A stretch of DNA of 64,000 nt from Polydactylus sextarius (Eukaryota; Chordata; Actinopteri; Polynemidae), in contig CM028918.1 of assembly GCA_016801845.1 (NCBI GenBank), forward strand, positions 15,514,501 to 15,578,500, given 5' to 3'. The translations under genes were made by a program, and so were the position numbers. The first letter of the stretch is position 1. Each line of letters begins with the position of its first letter. Positions 54,274-64,000 of this stretch are shown here, one piece after another. Under the pieces are notes generated by a model. It did no database searches. It saw only the letters and a program-made list of their open reading frames with translations, and was not told the origin of the DNA.

Positions 54274-56400
54274 GTATTTAATTGTGAAGTTAATGCAAAT
54301 ATAGGAGGTGGTTTCATACGGAAATGTTGCAGAATGGAGGCTGGCAATGGAAAGTTCCAAGTGATGATATCCACCTATTGCATTGGGCATTTCAGTTCTT
54401 CAGGTAGGTGGAAGAGGAAACACACAGAATAACACATTGACAGTGTTGCATTATCACATAATTCTCAACAAATATGACAAATTTCAATATGTCAGTGTCT
54501 ATGCTCATAAACAATTATAAATACGTATACTGATAAATATTATACAATTACATAATTACTAAAATTACATAAAAGCACAAAATCTCCACAAGCACAAATA
54601 GCCAATAAAACAAAATGGGAAATTTAATTCCTGTATTATTACCTGGAGATTCCTGGGGCTGTGTTTCCACCGAGTCAGTTACCCTGCCCAAGATCTTTTC
54701 GGGGCAAAAAAAGTAACTACCCCTGGGCAGGGACTTTTTTCACCCCGTATTGGTTTCTGAGTTTCACACCACAGCAACTGTTTTTTTCAGCTCCAACACA
54801 GGACAGTTAATGAAATCATCAGGTCATGTCAAGTTTGACTGGACTCTTCTCAGGTTGTTAAAGCTGTTTGGTGAATTCACAGTTCATTATCTAAGCAGTA
54901 GACAGTAAACAGATTTCCAGTTGTCTACTAATGTGACCTACTCTCTGCTGGATTTTATCTGACACAAGCTATGGAAACAGAGAGATATGAAATGTCTCAC
55001 CCACAGTGTGAAAGTGATGTCAGCAGTGAGATCTGAACCGAATGCAGCCTCCATAAAGAGACAAAGCACTGGGGTTATAACAGGTCTGAACAACCTGATA
55101 CTAAACACTGATTAAAAGATGGAGGTGTGTGTCAGCTGAGACAGGTTTTAGAGGTTTTGCTACCAGACATCATCAGACAATTTCTGTTTTAGTTCTGTCC
55201 TGGCCGACTGTGATTTTGTCCAGTGTTTCGGTAAAAGACAAAAAGATCCAGCTGTGCTTTAGTTACTTCAAGATGTTATACCAACAGTTATTTTCTCAGC
55301 ATGTTCAACATAATTATCAGTCATGATTTACAACAGAAAGAAGGTTCATGTTTCCTAAAAACAAGCAAGACAAAATAAACAGGACAGGTGGGACTCATTA
55401 GCAGAACTTGTGGTTTACAAAATACTGGAAATCTGTTCAAAACAGTGTCTCTACACAGCAAGAACTTTAAACCAGTGATGAACAGAAGTCTTTCTCTCCA
55501 CTTATCTGAAATAGGCCAACTACACTTTTTAATAAAGTGGATGATACTTTTCAAAGTAAAATTAACTGCACTATTTCATTTAAATTATTAATATTTGATA
55601 AACTACAACAACAGTTCAAGTGGTCTGATCCTGATATGGCCCATGGAAGCTTCTTTTGAAAGCAGCTTATAGAGTTAAGGATACCCGACCTTGATGATCA
55701 CACTTACAACAATAACCAGCCTCATTCTAATTAGGACCAGTCTGGAAATTTTCTTATTAGGAGAAAAACATACCTGTCATTTTTCGTTGTGATTGGGCTT
55801 TTTTTTTTTTTAGGAAAATTCCACTGTCACTAAAGACAACATTTTAATCATATTTAGTTATTTATTTATTATATATTTAGTAAATATATATTATTTTTTT
55901 TTTTTAAATTTATCTATTCATATTTATATTCTTGAAAATTAATTTTGTATACTATATTTTATATACCCCTGGCAATAACAATTCTGTTGTATTTACAATA
56001 GTTAATAAAACAGTTTTAAAAAGTGACTGACCTCAAATTGGCCCCACATTTCCTTCAGGTCGCTGTTTCCTCTTCGATTCTCACTGGTGACAGCAACATT
56101 TTTTTATTCCGTTATTCCAGGTTAGAGTATAATCAAGTATAAAGTATAATCATTTACTAATGAGGCTAGAAATGTTTTTCCACTGTCTGAAATCTCGGTG
56201 TGTTTTGTGGCTGTGTATTGTAACACTGACACAAGGTATTCCTAAAAGATACTTATTGGGTTACGATACTTTTAAGTACATCAAATTATTTGTTTGTTTG
56301 TGTTTTCAAGTAAAAATGTATCTAGACCTTTATTTTTATTATAAAAAATATTATTATATTCCAACTATATTAAGACTCGCAGCGGAGTACAAACGTCTTG
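54274..56400. other. Intergenic, no gene seen
   Basis: AT-rich DNA with no supportable gene. Around 54645-54780 a stretch with palindromic C/G-rich words (ACCCTGCCC...GGGCAGGGA) looks like the end of a DNA element whose other end I could not find. T runs lie at 55799-55812 and 55895-55906. Confidence 0.65.
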
Positions 56401-56404
56401 TCAG

Positions 56405-56505
56405 AAGTGAACAACCGGAAGTATAAACTCTCGCTTCTTACACGCTGCAGGATTTTCACCACACACACACACACAGAGAGAGAGAGACAACATGGCGGTA
56501 TACGC
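56405..56505 (+). promoter_or_regulatory. Possible promoter: ETS- and YY1-like sites
   Basis: CCGGAAGT (ETS core) at about 56415-56422 and CAACATGGCGGT (YY1-like) at about 56488-56499, separated by a short CA/GA tract. This pairing is common at TATA-less vertebrate start sites. The ATG reads only Met-Ala-Val-Tyr-Ala before a stop, and no exon follows on the + strand. Confidence 0.3.
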
Positions 56506-56677
56506 CTAACGTTAATGTTGTATAACTCCCTACAGTACGTCGGGGGACTTGACTTTGTATCTCAGCAGAAAAATCAAAAATAAAAATAGAAAGCAACATG
56601 TTCTCAAAACCCATTTGTCATGTGCCTGATCTTATTTTGTCACTGTTATAAATGAATGTGAGAGCCTGCACCGCCAC

Positions 56678-56760
56678 GTCAGGATGGCCGAGCGGTCTAA
56701 GGCGCTGCGTTCAGGTCGCAGTCTCCCCTGGAGGCGTGGGTTCGAATCCCACTTCTGACA
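56678..56760 (+). tRNA. tRNA-Leu(CAG), copy 9, isolated
   Basis: Complete 83-base tRNA-Leu with anticodon CAG at 56712-56714, variable arm, GTTCGAATCC T-arm and A discriminator. A TTTT stop lies at 56766-56769. It is on the opposite strand to the array, 7.4 kb from its nearest member, and has no retroelement flank, so it may be an older locus or the array's source. Confidence 0.95.
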
Positions 56761-58298
56761 ACAACTTTTCCCTCCGTACTTCAAACACGTGAAGTCTCCA
56801 CTATCGTGTTTTACTGAACGGGGCGAAGTGTGAAGCCTGATGTCTGACACATTTGTCTGATTTGACAGTATTGACAATTTACTATTTGTTTTTATCACCC
56901 TCTTCCTTAAAATGAGTATGGCATGTACAGTTAACACTGACATGTGGCAGTTAATCAAATACATCCTTGGACCGCATGGGTACCCTGCATTATAAACAAC
57001 ACAGTTTCACCTGACAGTCCTGCAATGGTTTCTACCTTCATGGCAGTTTTATGTTTAATTTTGGCTGAAACAGAAAGTTTTTGAGCCAAATGTATTAATT
57101 TTGTATGTGTTTCTATTGTACTGTCAATCCCATAATTTGAAGCAGAAAATGACCATAAGGTTGAAGAATGTTAACTAATCCTGACCATCATCATTGCTGT
57201 ATTAGCCTCCATTAGCTTTTGTTAGATGTACCCAGCAAAATGCACAACTACAAAAATATGGAACTAAACAACTTTAACTTTTAGTGACAACCTCTGTAAT
57301 AAACATTTGACCCTTGACCAAAACTTCCATCCTTCCAATGTTTGTATTAAAAAAAAAATAGGAACTGGCTCAAAAAAAAAAAAAAAAAAACTTGAAGAGT
57401 ACTGACACAAACAGCATTACAATCAAAACAACATTATGTATTGTACTGTGTGTTCAGTACTGTTGAAGTGGTTAGTTCATGGTTCACTGCTGCCATCTAG
57501 TGGTGAGCCATGTGTTGTGCTGTAATTTGTGTGCACATCATCTCAGGAAGTGTCAAGTGTCAGTTTTAGTAATTTCCTGTGCACATCAATTGTTTATTCA
57601 CACATAAGTTATGATACTTTGTGAATATTAGTTTTTCCATACCACTAATGATATTTCAAGCTATAACTGCCAAGTTCCTGAATTTTTTATTTTTTTTTCA
57701 CATTTGATAAGGCTACACCCAAGTTCCCAAAACTCTAAATTAAAATATGAGACCTATTCAGCGGTTAATTTATATTTACTTTTCCTCAACAAATATATAT
57801 GTGTATTTAACATAAAACTTTTTAGAACAGTTTAAAATGGATACATAAAGACTGTAACCCCCATCAAACATGTTGGAGGAAAACGGCAAAATTAAGTCTC
57901 ATCTTTAAAAGATTCAATACAAAATTACTCATTCAATACAAAAGTACTTGAACTGTTCACTAATTCACATTACTCATATATCTTGTACAATTAAGGAAAA
58001 TAATGCAGTGCTGATGACTTGAACACATTTTCAAAACTCCTCAAAGGCAACAAAAGAAAACACTACATTTTTCATGGATAAATTAAAGCAAGTCATCACA
58101 GTAACATTTTAACGTAAAATTAAGATACTTTAAGTAATTAAGGTGTCAACGTTGTCATGGAGCAGTAATCACACTCAAAATGCTGAAGCTTAACATTTAA
58201 CAAAAACAACCAACAAGTAGTAAATCACTACTCATATGACACTGTGCCAGGCCTCGCTGCTCTTTTTTAGCCAAAAGCACAGAACCACTGTGAAAACT
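56761..58298. other. Intergenic, AT-rich; likely tdrd15 3' flank
   Basis: No gene recognised. An A run lies at 57373-57390. On the - strand, AATAAA-type signals (TTTATT on +) occur near 57593 and 57684 and could end the tdrd15 transcript. Confidence 0.6.
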
Positions 58299-61200
58299 TT
58301 ACATCAGGGAACCTGTAGAAGAGAAAACAAGACAAAATTGGAGGACTATACTGACAAAATGACATCAGAGAAAAAGGTAGATATTTCAAAATATCAACTC
58401 TTGTGCTAGTGGAGAGATATATGGTAAGAAAGAAACATAATATATTGAAGATTTTATTGTGATTAACTCATCTAACAATCAGCAATGGTCGTTATACTAA
58501 TGTTCACATGTTGCTATTCCATAAAATTTGATAAAAAATACACTTTTCTTACACTGCCTATATCCAGACAAAGAAGTGGGAGGCATTTTTCTCTCGGCTT
58601 CTTCAGTATCATCAGCTGCGAGACTGGATTTCACATCGGAGCCTTCAGCTTCCTGGAAAAATTCTTCCTCACTGTCAGGATCTTGAGGGGGGGCTGTTGA
58701 GGCGATCTGCTTCTGGAACCTGTATGTACCAGAAATAAGATAAGTTTTATGTGTTTAACTTGATGAATGAACAAACTTTTCTTTTCCCTGTCCTGCTAGC
58801 AAAATCAGGCATTTTGGTTTGTTGTTTACATTTTAGTTAACAGTGTCCTCTGACGATGAAAACAGAATATGCACTGCTCTCTATGTCTATTAATCATTAG
58901 TGGTACTTTTAATTTTGACCAATTTTCTATTCAGAATGAATTATGAAATTTCCAGAATTAAAAAGAAGGACCACCAAGATATAAAAAGGAATACCTAAAT
59001 CCCAGCATGATGTCTATAAAACTGGCATGTCCTGCATCCACCAGTTCCTTGGCAACATGGACGCCATCTGCCAAAACGTCTACCTTCCAGTGTGAGTTTG
59101 GCATCAATTCTCTGAAGAAGATCTGGAGATTTTTCTGGTACAAAAATTGCTGGAAGAAGATTGCAGCCTCATCCGTCCACTGTCCGTCTCCCTACTGGCT
59201 TTACCCCTCGTAAGATACATGGATACGTCAGTTTCGGAAGTTTCACCAGCTCCTCTGGAAGCCTCTTCAGCTTGGAGTGGTCTTTGTATGGCATACATTC
59301 ATAATGGCCATAATCCACCAAATGTAGGACCACATTTGTGTCAATATGTTCAATTTCAGACCTGCACCACTTGTTCTCAGAGCCTGATTTGAAAAGGCAG
59401 CAGGTGCCCTGGACAAGGTGGACTTCAGGGAGGGGAGATAGCTGCTCAGGCAGGTCACTCAACATGATGGACACTTTGTTCATGATGAGAAACAAGTCTT
59501 CAAGAACAATGTGGAGCTCAAAGGGAGTTGTCACGGCAGCAGCAAAACCATAGTATGCTTTGTCCATATCAATGGGAGCAAAGGCAAGTTGCTGGGGAGG
59601 GCTTGAGGCAAAGCTGGGTTCTTTCTCTCCAGACCCAGTTTTGGTTTCAGTGAACAACGGGATCATCTTTTCACTCTCCTGTGGTGATGCTGTAGTAGGA
59701 CAAGTGAGGAACAGTCCATTCATGACAATTTCAACCATCCACAGTTTATTATCTTCTGAAACACACACAAACACCACGGTGACTTCTTTGCCTATCACTG
59801 GTTTGAGAGTTTCACACCATGATTTGGAAACATTCTCTCTTTCACTCCACCCAAAACAGTTCATCTTGCACAGCACTGCAAAGTTGGGAACTTTTGTAAG
59901 GCTGCGATACTGTCGTCGGATTGAACCATGTGGAATTTCCTCTGTTATTCCATGATCCACCAGGAAGACCTTGCATCTTTCCTCACTCATGCATACACTC
60001 TTAACAACAGCCCTGTGCCACTTGCTGTTTGTGTGTACCTGTACTAAACACTTCAGGTCTTGTTTGACATCCTCTTCATTCACCATCTCACATTTGTGTA
60101 GGTTGTCAGCAATGTGAGCTTCCAAAGCATCAAGCCAGTGACTGGTCCTAGCAAGTCTGACATAAAACTTGCCATTACTCAGGACTGACAAAACTGTGCC
60201 ATTCTCTGTGTCTCTAGCTTGGATAGTGAGAGGCATGGATGCGTTATTAGCACAGTTTCTCTTTGCTTTGATGGAAGATGTGGATCTTTTCTTCTGCATC
60301 CTCTTTGAAACATTTTTACTTGTAGTGAGTCTTCTATGGTACCAGTAAGTTTTTACTTTCTCTTTGGTTGGCAGTGTAACAGCTGGCATGATATTTTCAC
60401 TTTTAACAGTGGGGATTGTTCCTTCAGATGTCACTGTTTCACTCTTGCTCATTTCTATTCTGGGGTAGTCTTGTTCACAGGACCTCGCTTTCTCTTCCAT
60501 TTCATGTGAACTCGTGGTAGTCTCTTCTTTTTCATTTACAGAACTGCTTTCAACAGAGGTTTCAAGAACACTGGCTGCTTCATCTATAACCTCAATGTTG
60601 ACTTCCCAATGAGTTGCATATTGATGGACAAAATCAACCATGAGAGGCTTCTCCATAACAGCAACAGTGAAAGATGCATCATTTTCATAAATACTTCTGT
60701 CCAACAGGGAACATGGTATGCTAAATCTGGGTTGGGAGAGATACTCATTTGGTATTGAGAAGATATTCTCCTTCCCTGTGGCTGCTGTATTTCCATAGTC
60801 AACAAACTCAACGTTGAAGCAAGAACTTCCTTCCCAGCCCCTCACAACACCACGATACAGAGCACCATCCTCATACTCAGCCAGAATAAGGTGACTGAAT
60901 CTCAAAGATTTCGCAGCCCTCAAGGAATTTCTGATGACAGGGGTGTTGAGGTCTTCAACCATTTTCAAGATGGCAGGTTCATCCTCTGACAGGTGAAGGA
61001 AAAAACTGTTAAGTGAGTTAACGTGGGAGACAAAACATTTTGCTCTGAGGCCTGCACTAACCTTCCTGTCAGGCAAACATGAGAGCTGGGGAGTGTCTGT
61101 TGTGTCTATGTGTCGTGGTTGTTTTGTGTTTGTGTCTTTATCTGACAAATCTTTTTGTTGCTTTACTTGAGAGTTTTTCCAAGGTTTTACTTGAACACAG

Positions 61201-64000
61201 GTCTTTGTCTTTTCCTGATTTTGCTGTTTTACTTTTATATTCTTGCTCTGAGCTTCCCTGTGAATGTAATTTTTTATGTATCGCTTCTTCTTTTGGCATG
61301 CATTGCCAACTTCCCTTATGTGGGGATTTGACTTGGGAAAAATTGAAGCGAGCCCTTTCAGTTGACTCTTGCAGTTCATTGATGTCTTACAGCTTCTTGT
61401 TTGGAGAATTTTTGGTCTTCTCCCTTTGCTGCTTAAGTCGACAACTGGCTTTGGAGTGGATGAAAGACTGAGAATGAACTCCTTGATCTTTTCATTGATG
61501 TTAACATCTCCATCAAACAGCTCAACATCAAAAGAACCGTCTTCACACTGTCCTGTTATGGCTGCTTTCACTTGCTTATTGAGGACTGCTCTCTCAAGCC
61601 ATTCCTTCACATCAACATAGAGCGCCTCCTTGGGCACTGAAGCAAGGTGACATCTCACAGCTTGCATGGGTGTGTACAACAAATCAGCAGAGTCTCTGGG
61701 AATGAACACGATATTGTTTTTCTCAGATATGTTTGTGTTTCCATAGTCCACAAAAAACACACTGAGATGCAGAGGTGACTGAACAGGGTGTGCCACTCCT
61801 CTGTACCATTTGCCATCAAAGTATTTTGCCAGACACAACTTCTTGACAACATCTCTTGTACTGTCTTGCATCATTTCCTCCCTCTCCTCTAAAATTCTAT
61901 TTTCAAGCTCTTCGATGATTTCAGTGTTTCTGTCGAGGTGGCAGTAGACCTCCCACTGGCTACTAACATGAGTCACGTACACTTGCTCTTCATGTCCAGG
62001 ACTTAGATCAAATGCAGAGTAGACAAAAGACTGAGGTGATACTGTTGGCAGTTGTTTTGTTGAGATCCTTGTTTCTCGAGCCAGGCCCTTTTTCACCAGG
62101 AAATCTGTTATGCTCTGTTGAGTCTGGGTGTTGTAGAGGTTTACCACACTGCACAACCCTTTGTTCTTCACACTTAGTTGAGAGACAACTTTACATTTTA
62201 GACCAGTGGTGCTGTCAAGGACAATTTTTTTCATAATGTTGCAAATTTCTGGACTCCACTCCCCACAATTCATGGAGTCAGTAGGTTCAACCAGGTTGGA
62301 AAAGGTGCACCTGAAAGCTTGTTGTTCCAAATGGAGATGTTCTGGCACTATTGCTTGAAGATTACTCTCCTTGACTTGGACAGTCAAACCATAATCAACT
62401 AACATGACTATGACATGACTTTTCTGTTTTTCTGTGATGACGGCTCTGTACCATCTTCCATCTAGAGGTGATTTGGCGACACAACATGGAACCTCTGACT
62501 GAAGGGGGACTGTGTTAACTGAGTAATATTCCTGCAGTCTTTCCATCATTTTCTCCAAAACTGGACCATTATTTTGAGGCTGACACCAGAAGTCTGATGG
62601 AGAGTTAATGTGTGAGCACTGCACTGCAAACTCACAACCTGGCTTGATGCATAGACTTTTGAAGCTGACTGAAGATTGAGTCTCCTTGAATTCATTCTTG
62701 CTTGTATTCTCTTCCTCCTCCCAATCACCACACTGATCTGTATTCCCACCAATATGTGATGTCACACTGTATCGTGGGGATTTTGTTTTTCCTGTCACAC
62801 CTGTGTTGTTTTTCACTACATGGTCTCTGTGACTGTTGTTCCACCACTGAGCTTCATTGGAAGAGATCAGAAAATCGGTGATACTCTGATTGTTTTCACT
62901 CCCCATCTCACACAGGCCAACAACAAATTTGTTTTTTTTCCTTTGGACAACATGTACTTGCAGGGCTTTGTTTGACACAGCTTGTCTGAAAAAATCAGAT
63001 GAGGAGCTGGTCCAGTCTTCATCCACAGGAAAAACATTAGCAAGAGTACAACAAAAGGCAAATGCTGATTTGCTAGCAAATGCCTCTGGTATGTTTTTGA
63101 TTAACATGTATGGCACTTTCTCAATGTTCCCAAAATCAATAAAAAGGACTCCTGCTCCATGATCGAGTGTGTCTATCACTACACCTCTGTAGTAATGCAT
63201 GTCTTTCTCATAAAGTGCACAGCACAGCATCCCACGCTCAGGGTTCAACAGCACATCTTCATCCAGTCTCACTTGACTGAAATGATCAGCCAGTTCTGTC
63301 ATCATTTCTTCAAACTCATCTTTGCGCTTTTGTGTTGTGATCCAGAAGTGGGCTGGATTCTGGACATGCACAACATACCCCACAAAAATGGAGCCTACTG
63401 CCACGCCTTCTGCTTCCAGTGTTTTACAGAATGCTTCGTCCATGATTGTTTCATAGTACAAATAGCCACCATGAGGTGACAATTCTTTTGTCTCAAAAAC
63501 TGACTGAACTTTGTTTCTGGGAAGCTCTCGAATAGGCGCTGGTTCCTTCACATGATTATCTTCAACACCAATCAATTGTATGCAGTACAGATGGTGTTCT
63601 TTGTCAAAACTACAGATCTCAATATTCACCATTTCTCCAAGCAAGCCTGCCTTGAGGAAACTTAACTGCTGAGATTTGACTGCCTCATCCTGATCACTCA
63701 GGGAAGAGAGTGAGCATGGGAATGCCATGATGGGTATTGAGTAGAAATGAGACGGCAACCTGTAGATGTTCTCAACTTTCACAGATTCAAAGAATCCAGA
63801 GTCAATGAACAAAACTCTAACGTGTGAGCTAATGGGGAGAAACTGTACAATGCCTCTGTACCATTTCTCATTTTTGCCTTTAACTGCACACAGTAAACCC
63901 AGGTTTTCTGGAGGCTTCTGGCTGCATGCTTTGGTTCTGTCCTCACAAACGGCAGCCAGCTTCTTTGACATTTCCCCAAGCTCTGCTTCCATACTAGCCA
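58299..64000 (-). CDS. tdrd15: Multi-Tudor protein, TDRD15-like, 5' end outside window
   Basis: Tudor-domain proteins bind dimethyl-arginine tails of Piwi proteins in germ granules. The giant exon (58995-64000+) encodes seven Tudor cores, on window residue numbers from the Met at 63992: about 30-80, 250-300, 500-550, 720-770, 1034-1080, 1312-1360 and 1520-1595. Cores read WYRGIVQFL, YYRGVVIDT, WYRAVI, WYRGVAHP, LYRGVVRGW, WHRAVV and KWCRSEI, mostly followed by VDYG-like strands. The frame is open to the window edge, so that Met is internal. Near 59190 a one-base shift is needed to continue QWTDEAAIFFQQFL and on to LGFR. A donor follows (GTATTC), then an acidic exon 58553-58719 and a last coding piece 58299-58312 ending TAA. 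The N-terminal part resembles vertebrate TDRD15 more than TDRD6; the 3' exons are inferred from splice sites. Confidence 0.82.

Noticed and set aside
54645..54780. Possible DNA-transposon end with GC-rich palindromic words
   Set aside because: I could not find a matching inverted end or a target duplication, so it is only mentioned in the intergenic note.
59560..59955. Open frames on the + strand opposite the Tudor gene
   Set aside because: They are shadow frames of the giant Tudor exon on the other strand.

Overview
The window is vertebrate nuclear DNA, almost certainly from a teleost fish. It has long introns, many (CA)n/(TG)n microsatellites, fish-type transposon remnants, and two genes that can be followed exon by exon. 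I cannot name the species. No bacterial or viral gene is present.

Layout. (1) About 0.1-41.9 kb, + strand: the 3' two thirds of afadin (afdn), in 23 exons from 131 to 39931, then a ~2 kb 3' UTR. The exons encode the DIL domain, the nectin-binding PDZ domain, proline-rich and coiled-coil segments, and the conserved C-terminus. The RA and FHA domains lie upstream of the window. The PDZ intron (8.4-19.0 kb) carries a Harbinger-like element with a Myb/SANT remnant. (2) 42.1-42.7 kb: a TA-flanked inverted-repeat element. (3) 42.8-49.3 kb: a tRNA array on the - strand with eight full-length tRNA-Leu(CAG), two intact tRNA-Gln(UUG) and several broken tRNA pieces. Most spacers are diverged fragments of a GIY-YIG endonuclease reading frame of Penelope-like retroelement type. 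(4) 49.4-56.4 kb: mobile-element debris, including an OTU-protease-like fragment, a cysteine-rich ORF, a pair of direct repeats and a solo-LTR-like unit with a second degenerate copy. (5) 56678-56760, + strand: a ninth, isolated tRNA-Leu(CAG). (6) 58.3-64 kb, - strand: a multi-Tudor gene, best matched to tdrd15, running off the right edge. Its window part holds seven Tudor domains in one giant exon plus two short 3' exons.

The two protein genes have unrelated roles: afadin links cell junctions to actin, and Tudor proteins act in germline piRNA granules. The most unusual region is the tRNA/GIY-YIG array.

Sequence quality matters here. One afadin exon lacks one base, another has a 28-bp tandem duplication and a CT-overwritten splice acceptor, tdrd15 has a one-base frameshift, and one array unit is a short-scale mosaic of two spacer types. 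Together these suggest unpolished or mis-merged consensus, although real lesions are not excluded.
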